64,000 nucleotides of DNA from Streptomyces caelestis. GTDB taxonomy: Bacteria > Actinomycetota > Actinomycetes > Streptomycetales > Streptomycetaceae. Under the pieces are notes generated by a model, which did not search any database, had not been told where the DNA came from, and saw only the letters and a list, made by a program, of their open reading frames with translations. This document shows, in pieces, positions 58,743-64,000 of the stretch. Each line of letters begins with the position of its first letter. Within the stretch, counting starts at the first letter, position 1. The position numbers were made by a program, and so were the translations under genes. Location: assembly GCF_014205255.1 (NCBI RefSeq), contig NZ_JACHNE010000001.1:6572001-6636000 (forward strand). Direction: 5' to 3'.

Positions 58743-59363
58743 ATGTCCGTCCGTACCCGACGCATCCGCACCACCGCGGCCGCGCTGGCGGCCGCCGCCG
58801 GTGTCGCCGCAGCCGCCGTCCCGGCCGCTGCCGCCACCGCACCGACCTCCACCACCCCCCGGTTCCTGGAGCCGGCCGAACTGCCTCCGCACCCGACCTC
58901 GCCCTGGTACGCCGGTCCGGTCACCGCCGGTCAGCCGGACCCGCTGCCGGTGTGCGTGGGCGAGGCCCTGCCGTCCATCGCTTCCCACCGCTCGTACTGG
59001 ACCGAGTACGACACCAGCGCGCAGCAGATCACGGTCGTGGAGCGCGACGTGCAGCGCGCCAAGGACTTCGCGGCGCTGCTGCGCAAGGACATCGCCGGTT
59101 GCGCGAAGAAGCTGATGGAGCAGGACCCCGACATCACGGCGTCGCAGAAGTACTACGGCCGGCTGAACGTCGAGGAGGGCGCCCATGTCTACGGCCTCCA
59201 CACCGCTTCGGCGTGGGGTTCCTCCGACATCGGCCTGTTCTCGGTCGGCCGCGACGGCAGGACCGTGACGGTCGTCCTGTGGGGCCAGATGGGCAACTTC
59301 CAGCACGCCCAGGTGTCCGACTTCAAGACCACCACCGTCACGGCCGTCAACAAGCTGTACTGA
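58743..59363 (+). CDS. Secreted protein of unknown function
   Basis: A 206-residue exported protein. It has an Arg-rich n-region with a long Ala-rich signal peptide (MSVRTRRIRTTAAALAAAAG, cleavage near AAAATA), then a mature domain with two Cys (LPVCVGEALPSI and IAGCAKKLME). A helix-rich centre (QITVVERDVQRAKDFAALLR) and closing strands (DGRTVTVVLWGQMGNFQHAQ) follow. ATG at 58743 follows GGGGGAAAAC. It may be a PknH-sensor-like extracellular fold, but I do not recognise it firmly. Confidence 0.75.
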   Translation: MSVRTRRIRTTAAALAAAAGVAAAAVPAAAATAPTSTTPRFLEPAELPPHPTSPWYAGPVTAGQPDPLPVCVGEALPSIASHRSYWTEYDTSAQQITVVERDVQRAKDFAALLRKDIAGCAKKLMEQDPDITASQKYYGRLNVEEGAHVYGLHTASAWGSSDIGLFSVGRDGRTVTVVLWGQMGNFQHAQVSDFKTTTVTAVNKLY

Positions 59364-59368
59364 CGGGC

Positions 59369-59932
59369 TCAGCCGCGGGCCGGCTCGGTGCGGCCGTCGG
59401 GGCCCTCGTCACCGTCGTACACGAGAAGCCCGTCGTCGCGCAGGCGCGCGCCGGGCGTCGGCGCATGGGCGCTGAGGCGCCCGTCGTGCATGAGGTGCTG
59501 AGCCGGTACGCCGCGGGCGAGCACCGCGAAGTCGGCGATCAGCCGGCGGTGGCAGCGCCACCAGACCGCCTCGCTGCACATCACGGCGGTGCGGCACTGC
59601 GAGGCCTCGCGCAGCACCCGGTCCATCGCGGTGACGAACTCGGGGGAGCGGGTGTGGGCGGCGTAACCGCGGAAGGAGGCGTTGCGCCAGACGATGTCCG
59701 GGCTGTCCACGGGAGGTGTGCGGAATCCGCCGAGGGCGGGTTCCCACCGGTAGGCGATGCCGCAGCCCGGCATCCACTCGGCGAGCCGCCGCCGCGACAG
59801 ATCGGGGTCGCGGCGGCTGCCGGGGGCGGTCCGCACATCCACGACGGCCGTGACGCCGGCATGACGCAGCAGATCGGCGATCCGGTCCCGATCGGCGGTG
59901 CTGTGCCCGAAGGTCAGCAGAAGCGTGTCCAC
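59369..59932 (-). CDS. DUF488-family protein
   Basis: A 187-residue DUF488 protein: LLLTFGHSTADRDRIADLLR, VTAVVDVRTAPGSRRDPDLS, YRWEPALGGFR and TAVMCSEAVWWRCHRRLIAD. The MCSE-x5-CHR cysteine/histidine block is the family signature. The role is unknown. GTG at 59932 is the start. It converges with the secreted protein gene (5-nt gap). Confidence 0.88.
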   Translation of the reverse strand: MDTLLLTFGHSTADRDRIADLLRHAGVTAVVDVRTAPGSRRDPDLSRRRLAEWMPGCGIAYRWEPALGGFRTPPVDSPDIVWRNASFRGYAAHTRSPEFVTAMDRVLREASQCRTAVMCSEAVWWRCHRRLIADFAVLARGVPAQHLMHDGRLSAHAPTPGARLRDDGLLVYDGDEGPDGRTEPARG

Positions 59933-59979
59933 ACCGTCGGACTTTCCCGTTCTCGCGGACCCACACGAGGAGGGGCCAC

Positions 59980-60135
59980 ATGACGGAGACGCGTGAACGG
60001 GAGTACGCCGGTACGGAGCCGGCCTGGCTCAAGAAGAGACTTGGCCGGCACGACCGAATACACCCCGAGTGTCACGGAAACCTGCGTGGGGCCCTGACGG
60101 CTGCCGGTCTGCCTGAGGTGGCTGGGGAGGACTGA
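59980..60135 (+). CDS. Small hypothetical protein (51 aa)
   Basis: A 51-residue charged protein (MTETREREYAGTEPAWLKKR, then LGRHDRIHPECHGN) starting at ATG 59980 behind an excellent GAGGAGG ribosome site 6 nt upstream. No homologue is recognised. The strong start signal and codon use like its neighbours are the only support. It is divergent from the DUF488 gene, with 47 nt between starts. Confidence 0.5.
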   Translation: MTETREREYAGTEPAWLKKRLGRHDRIHPECHGNLRGALTAAGLPEVAGED

Positions 60136-60247
60136 GGCGGTTGGGACGGGGCGGTGGCACCCTGCGGTGGGTCCTCCGGCGGGGTGGGACGAGTAGCTTT
60201 TCTCACAGGTGGTCTCTTCATCGTCGGCATCCCGCCTGGAGGTCGTC

Positions 60248-60379
60248 ATGGACGTCCTGGTACTTATCGGCCGCATCGGCGCTGCTCGGGCAGGTCACCC
60301 GCACGCTTCAGAGGCCGATCTCACAAATCGCGCACTTGTCCCCAGTGTGCAGCCCACTCGTCTGCCTGTGGGGCTCTGA
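60248..60379 (+). pseudogene. Possible DoxX-family gene remnant
   Basis: A frame with a perfect GGAGG site and ATG at 60248 begins MDVLVLIGRI, like the first helix of DoxX membrane proteins. It then turns into a non-hydrophobic sequence and stops after 43 residues. Only ten residues support the family, so this is tentative. Confidence 0.25.
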
Positions 60380-60696
60380 CCTGGCCTGTATTGCCTGGCC
60401 GGGGTCCTTTCCGTGCAGGTACCCCCTTCGCTGCCTCTGACTCTTGGGGATGACCATGGCCGATCTGCGTCGGTGGATCACGCTGGCGGCCCAGACACGG
60501 GTCCTTATCGGTCAGGCGTGACGTGGCTGGTTCGGTCATGGTGCGCTGCGGTCAATTCGCCGGGCAATCACCTGATAAGTGGGGCTGTGTCGATATGTGG
60601 TGGGTGCTGTTCGCGGCTGAGCGGTTTCCGATCGGGAGGTGGGACGGAGTGGACAAGTGACGTACCACATCGCACAGTTGGAGACGGAAGGCAAGA

Positions 60697-60724
60697 GCGA
60701 CAGTTTCGGCCAAACCTGTATGAT
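60697..60724 (+). promoter_or_regulatory. Likely promoter of the acyl-CoA dehydrogenase gene at 60840
   Basis: -35-like GCGACA (60697-60702), a 16-nt spacer, and -10 TATGAT (60719-60724). The leader would be about 110 nt. Confidence 0.45.
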
Positions 60725-60839
60725 GATCTTGGCTGAGATGGATCGACAAGTAGACAATGTGCGAGGTGAGTCAGCCAGACGGCAACGAAGCCCGACGGAC
60801 GACCTCTGACTCCGGACGGGGTAGCAGACAGGAGAGATT

Positions 60840-62090
60840 GTGGAACGCTACTTCACCAGCAGGTGGCATGAGGATCTCCGGCTTCGGGTGCGTGAGTTCG
60901 CCGAACACAAGGTGCGGCCCCGGATCGCGGAGATGGAGGCTTCGCGAAGGGTGGCCCACGAGCTGTCCCTACTCATAGCGCGACAGGGATGGATCGGGGT
61001 GACCATCGGCAAGGAGTACGGCGGCATGGGGGCCGGACACCTTGCCAAGACGATCATCATCGAGGAACTCTCCCGTGTCAGTGGGGCCATGGGGGCCATG
61101 GTGCAGGCATCCCAGCTCGGCGTCGCCAAGATCGTCCATTTCGGCAACGAGCGGCAGAAACAGACCTGGCTGCCGCGCATCGCCGCGGGCGACTGCCTGC
61201 CCACGATCGCGGTCACCGAGCCGCAGTCCGGCGGTCACGTTCTGGGCATGGGCAGCACCGCCGTCCGCGACGGCGACGAATACGTTCTCAACGGCCGCAA
61301 GGTCTTCGTCGGCAACAGCCACGTCGGTGACCTGCATGGCGTGGTCGTCCGCACGGGAGAGGGATCGAAGGGACTGTCGGCGTTCCTCGTCGAGGCCGAC
61401 CGCCCCGGCTTCTCCCTGGCCCCGCAGCAGCCCGCCATGGGACTGCACGGTTTCAGCTTCGGCGAGCTGATCTTCGACAACTGCCGGGTGCCGGCCGAGA
61501 ATCTGCTCGGCTCGGAGGGCCAGGGCCTGGCCGTCGCCTACTCCTCCAGCGTGCTCTACGGCCGGCCCAACCTGACCGCTGTCTCCCTCGGGATTCACCA
61601 GGCCGTCTTCGAGGAGACAACCGCTCTGTGCATCGAGCGTGAGCGGTACGGCGCGCCGCTCGGCGCAGTCAACAACATCAAGCTCAAGCTGGGCAGGATG
61701 AAGTCCCGGCTCATGACGGCCAGGTTGGCCGCCTACCACGCGGTGCACCTGCTCGACCAGGGCCTGCCGTGCGACGCGGAGCTGATGAACGCCAAGTTCC
61801 TCAACGTCGAGTCCGCCATCGAATCGGCGAAGGACGGCATGGACATCCACGCCGCAGCCGGCCTGTTCACCGATCGCCCGATCGAGCGCTACCTGCGCGA
61901 CGCCCACCACATCTACGCACCCGCCGGCACCTCCGACGTCCAACTGCTGCGCCTGGGGGAAATGGCGCTCGGCGAGGCCAAGGGCCAGTGGTCCGAGCGT
62001 CTGGCCGACCTGGTGCGGACGGTACCGGCCCAGCGCCGGGAAGAGCAGTCCGAGCCCTTGCCGCTGGAGACGGTCGGCCACACGGGCTGA
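60840..62090 (+). CDS. Acyl-CoA dehydrogenase-fold protein without the usual catalytic Glu motif
   Basis: A 416-residue acyl-CoA dehydrogenase-family flavoprotein: GWIGVTIGKEYGGMGAGHLA, LPTIAVTEPQSGGHVLGMGS (FAD loop, with QSGGHV where D-A-GSD is usual), YVLNGRKVFVGNSHVGDLHG and ERERYGAPLGAVNNIKLKLG. The family normally has a catalytic Glu in a YEGT-type loop; here the loop reads HIYAPAGTSDVQLLR, without it. The protein may therefore be an oxygenase or another enzyme of this fold, as in some antibiotic pathways. GTG at 60840 follows AGGAGAG. It is transcribed alone after a decayed, lower-GC stretch. Confidence 0.85.
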   Translation: MERYFTSRWHEDLRLRVREFAEHKVRPRIAEMEASRRVAHELSLLIARQGWIGVTIGKEYGGMGAGHLAKTIIIEELSRVSGAMGAMVQASQLGVAKIVHFGNERQKQTWLPRIAAGDCLPTIAVTEPQSGGHVLGMGSTAVRDGDEYVLNGRKVFVGNSHVGDLHGVVVRTGEGSKGLSAFLVEADRPGFSLAPQQPAMGLHGFSFGELIFDNCRVPAENLLGSEGQGLAVAYSSSVLYGRPNLTAVSLGIHQAVFEETTALCIERERYGAPLGAVNNIKLKLGRMKSRLMTARLAAYHAVHLLDQGLPCDAELMNAKFLNVESAIESAKDGMDIHAAAGLFTDRPIERYLRDAHHIYAPAGTSDVQLLRLGEMALGEAKGQWSERLADLVRTVPAQRREEQSEPLPLETVGHTG

Positions 62091-62184
62091 AACTCGCAGG
62101 GAGCCGCCGACACAGCGTCGTGCCCGCGGCTCCCCCACCATGCATCAAGGGGCCCGGTGGTAGCCGGCCGCCCCTCACACGTGC

Positions 62185-62766
62185 TCAGATCCCGCCCTTG
62201 CGTTCCATTTCGGCGATGCGGTCCATCAGTTGCTGCGCCATCGACTTGATGGTCTCCAGGCCCGCTCGTCCCCATGGACGGGTGTCGGTGTCCACGACGC
62301 AGATCGTCCCCAGGGCCATCCCGGTCTGCTGGTCGATCAGCGGCGCGCCCATGTAGGAGCGGATGCCGATCTCGTCGACGACCGGATTCCCGGCGAACCG
62401 CGGATAGTCGCAGACGTCCTCCAGTACCAGTGCCTTGCGCCGTACGACGACGTGCGGGCAGTAGCCGTGGTCACGGGCCATCACCCGGCCCACCTGCGGC
62501 CCCGGCTGCAGCTCCATACCGGGCCGGCCGGCCGCGTAGAGGCCGGCGAAGTACTGGCGGTTCTCGTCGATGAAGTTGACCATCGAGAACGGTGCGTTGG
62601 TGACGCGCGCCAGGTCGGCGGCGAAGTCGTCGAACTCCTCGACCGGGCCGTCCCCGATGCCGATGTCGCGCAGCCTGGCGACGCGGGCGGGGGCGTCCCT
62701 GTCCTCGGGGGTCAACAGCAGGTGGGAGGTCGGGTCGTACTGGCTGTAGGGAACCGGGGTGGACAT
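62185..62766 (-). CDS. GAF-domain protein linked to the conservon
   Basis: A 193-residue single GAF-domain protein: FDDFAADLARVTNAPFSMVN, FIDENRQYFAGLYA, DHGYCPHVVVRRKALVLEDV, GIRSYMGAPLIDQQTGMALG and GTICVVDTDTRPWG. The Cys in HGYCPHVV could bind a ligand or cofactor. It follows cvnD in the same direction after a 31-nt gap; GAF proteins are frequent neighbours of conservons, so it is probably the last gene of that operon. Confidence 0.85.
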   Translation of the reverse strand: MSTPVPYSQYDPTSHLLLTPEDRDAPARVARLRDIGIGDGPVEEFDDFAADLARVTNAPFSMVNFIDENRQYFAGLYAAGRPGMELQPGPQVGRVMARDHGYCPHVVVRRKALVLEDVCDYPRFAGNPVVDEIGIRSYMGAPLIDQQTGMALGTICVVDTDTRPWGRAGLETIKSMAQQLMDRIAEMERKGGI

Positions 62767-62797
62767 GCAGGCTCCAATCGGCCGCGCTGAGTGTGTG

Positions 62798-63400
62798 TCA
62801 GCGCAGCGGGTCAGGCTCCGCGGACGGTACGCCGGGAGTCGAGGTGAGCAAGTGCTGTACGAGTGAGATCAACACGCTGGTGCTGGAGGCGCACTGCCGC
62901 GCGTCGCACATCACGACGGGGACGTCGGGCTTGAGGGCGAGGGCCGCGCGGACCTCGTCGGGCGTGTAGTGATAGGCGCCGTCGAACTCGTTGACTCCCA
63001 CGACGAAACCGATGCCGCGACGTTCGAAGAAGTCGACGGCCGCGAAGCAGTGTTCCAGCCGGCGTGTGTCGGCGAGGACCACGGCGCCCAGAGCCCCGTT
63101 GGACAACTCGTCCCACATGAACCAGAACCGTTCCTGTCCGGGCGTTCCGAACAGGTACAGGATGTGTTGATCGTCCAGGGTGATGCGACCGAAGTCCATC
63201 GCCACGGTGGTGGTCGACTTGTCCTCGATGCCGACCAGGCTGTCCGTGCGGGCACTGACCTGAGTCAGCAGTTCCTCGGTACTCAACGGCTCGATCTCGC
63301 TGACTGCTCCTACGAAGGTGGTCTTGCCCACCCCGAAGCCTCCGGCAATGAGGATCTTCAAGGCGGTACGGAAGGGGTCAGAGCCGCTTACGAAGGCCAT
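62798..63400 (-). CDS. cvnD: Conservon GTPase CvnD
   Basis: A 200-residue small GTPase of the CvnD/MglA-like type: Walker A IAGGFGVGKTTFVGAVSEI, TTTVAMDFGRI (switch I), LYLFGTPGQERFWFMWDEL (G3/switch II) and VVGVNEFDGAYHY (G4 variant). CvnD works with CvnA (sensor ATPase), CvnB (roadblock) and CvnC (DUF742) in a membrane-associated signalling complex resembling eukaryotic G-protein systems. Its ATG at 63400 lies inside the end of cvnC (23-nt overlap), the classic conservon layout. Confidence 0.93.
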   Translation of the reverse strand: MAFVSGSDPFRTALKILIAGGFGVGKTTFVGAVSEIEPLSTEELLTQVSARTDSLVGIEDKSTTTVAMDFGRITLDDQHILYLFGTPGQERFWFMWDELSNGALGAVVLADTRRLEHCFAAVDFFERRGIGFVVGVNEFDGAYHYTPDEVRAALALKPDVPVVMCDARQCASSTSVLISLVQHLLTSTPGVPSAEPDPLR

Positions 63401-63755
63401 GCAGCACCGCCTCCAGGAGATTTCGGTCGGTTGGGGAGCCCGCCCTCATGACGTGCGGCGCCCGCGTGGTGAGCGCGTCGTGCTGCACGAGGTCGGACAG
63501 GAGAACTTTGGTGATGACGGCCGGCAGCCGCATGTGAGCGGCTACCTCGGCAACCGACAGGGGGACACCGCACAGGTCCAGGACCTGCTCGTAGTCGGGG
63601 CCCAAGTAGGCGTTCGGCCGGATGCCGGTGGCCACCACTTGGGTGAGCAGGTCGAAGTGCGCCGAGGGACGGGTGCGACCGTTGCTGACGGTGTACGGGC
63701 GTACCAACCGCCCGGCCTCGTCGTCGAGCCACGCCTCGTCCTGCGCGTCCGTCAT
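63378..63755 (-). CDS. cvnC: Conservon DUF742 protein CvnC
   Basis: A 125-residue DUF742 protein: DDEAGRLVRPYTVSNGRTRP, FDLLTQVVATG and a winged-helix-like part, LCGVPLSVAEVAAHMRLPAV with VKVLLSDLV-type ITKVLLSDLVQHDAL. ATG at 63755 lies 2 nt after the cvnB stop. Its 3' end overlaps cvnD by 23 nt. In known conservons CvnC bridges the roadblock protein and the GTPase. Confidence 0.93.
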   Translation of the reverse strand: MTDAQDEAWLDDEAGRLVRPYTVSNGRTRPSAHFDLLTQVVATGIRPNAYLGPDYEQVLDLCGVPLSVAEVAAHMRLPAVITKVLLSDLVQHDALTTRAPHVMRAGSPTDRNLLEAVLHGLRKRL

Positions 63756-63757
63756 CC

Positions 63758-64000
63758 TCAGCGCCTCGGATCATGGGCCGCGGCGGCCGCCTGTTGCCGG
63801 GCCGGGGTGGCGAGATACGTGCGGACACTCTTGACCAGCTTGGCCATCTCGTAGCCGAGCACGGCCGCGTCGGCCTCCCGCCCGGCCAGGACCGCCAGAC
63901 AGGCCCCGGAGCCCGCCGCGCACACGAACAGCAGTGCGGTGTCCAGCTCTACGACCACCTGACGCACGTCCGCGCCATCGGCGAACCGCATGCCTGCGCT
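63758..64000 (-). CDS. cvnB: Conservon roadblock/LC7 protein CvnB (partial, runs off the edge)
   Basis: The C-terminal 80 residues of a roadblock/LC7 protein: LLFVCAAGSGACLAVLAGRE and AAVLGYEMAKLVKSVRTYL, then an Ala-rich tail. The frame stays open to the window edge, so the ATG at 63991 is internal; the N-terminal part and the expected cvnA lie beyond 64000. CvnB is thought to act on the CvnD GTPase. Confidence 0.88.
   Translation of the reverse strand, partial: SAGMRFADGADVRQVVVELDTALLFVCAAGSGACLAVLAGREADAAVLGYEMAKLVKSVRTYLATPARQQAAAAAHDPRR

Larger units (their letters stand above)
60136..60839. other. Lower-GC decayed region
   Basis: About 700 nt of clearly lower GC than the rest of the window with no intact gene. 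It holds the possible DoxX remnant at 60248-60379, a short match to the left part of the 71-nt repeat near 60582-60597 (GGCTGTGTCGATATG), and the promoter at 60697-60724. Its base composition suggests foreign or decaying DNA. Confidence 0.5.

Noticed and set aside
1..64000. tRNA, rRNA, CRISPR arrays, intact transposases or an integrase with attachment sites
   Set aside because: None could be recognised on either strand; the only repeats are the 71-nt element and the in-gene repeats listed.

Overview
The window is high-GC actinobacterial DNA, almost certainly from a Streptomyces chromosome. The evidence is the strong third-position GC bias, many GTG starts, stop/start overlaps of the ATGA or GTGA type, and families typical of the genus: DUF574 methyltransferase, conservon CvnB-C-D, SepF paralogue, F420-type luciferase-like oxidoreductases, FxSxx-type conflict proteins and a PaaX regulator. 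I saw no rRNA, tRNA, CRISPR array or intact insertion sequence.

Layout. 1-0.85 kb: gene debris (a membrane-protein C-terminus, a hydrolase remnant and an internally deleted two-domain ABC ATPase). 1-6.9 kb: an acyltransferase-3 membrane protein, a small orphan RiPP-like precursor with a strong terminator, two coupled CNNM/CBS membrane proteins, and a divergent MarR/YceI pair with a well-defined operator. 7-15.7 kb: a GT-C-like membrane protein, a fused assimilatory nitrate reductase/flavoreductase with a GlnR-type box, a SepF paralogue, an AAA ATPase with a MazG-like pyrophosphohydrolase, and a DUF6099 protein. 16-22.2 kb: an F420-type oxidoreductase, a DUF574 methyltransferase, and the Hen1-Pnkp RNA-repair operon.

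22.3-35.5 kb is the most unusual part. A VMAP-like protein, a MoxR ATPase and a vWA/NB-ARC/TPR giant form one translationally coupled operon of the ternary conflict-system type. An antiporter gene reads towards its end from the opposite strand. Beyond it lie an alpha/beta hydrolase, a caspase-like protease with an effector-associated domain, a small FxsA-like peptide that lacks the FxSxx terminus, and a standalone HExxH peptide hydroxylase-like enzyme. No radical SAM enzyme is present. My reading is that a peptide-modifying module is coupled to an NTPase/caspase surveillance system in a combination I do not recognise.

35.5-38.4 kb: arginine deiminase, ornithine carbamoyltransferase and an anti-sigma-type ATPase. 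38.6-46.7 kb: an aryl-CoA catabolic island (enoyl-CoA hydratase, fused monooxygenase/old-yellow enzyme, PaaX, aryl-CoA ligase, acyl-CoA dehydrogenase with a large repeat insert, RidA). It fits anthraniloyl-CoA or salicylyl-CoA breakdown and has a shared 12-bp site at both outward promoter regions. 46.8-50 kb: a secreted DUF6299 protein, an F420-type oxidoreductase, and a metal-responsive set (ArsR, His-rich protein, methyltransferase) with ArsR-like and Zur-like palindromes. 50-54 kb: a coupled PLP-enzyme cassette. 54.3-58 kb: an orphan response regulator, a methyltransferase, a membrane Ser/Thr kinase and a truncated kinase. 58-60.8 kb: small secreted and hypothetical genes among decayed sequence. 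60.8-64 kb: an acyl-CoA dehydrogenase, a GAF protein and three genes of a conservon running off the right edge.
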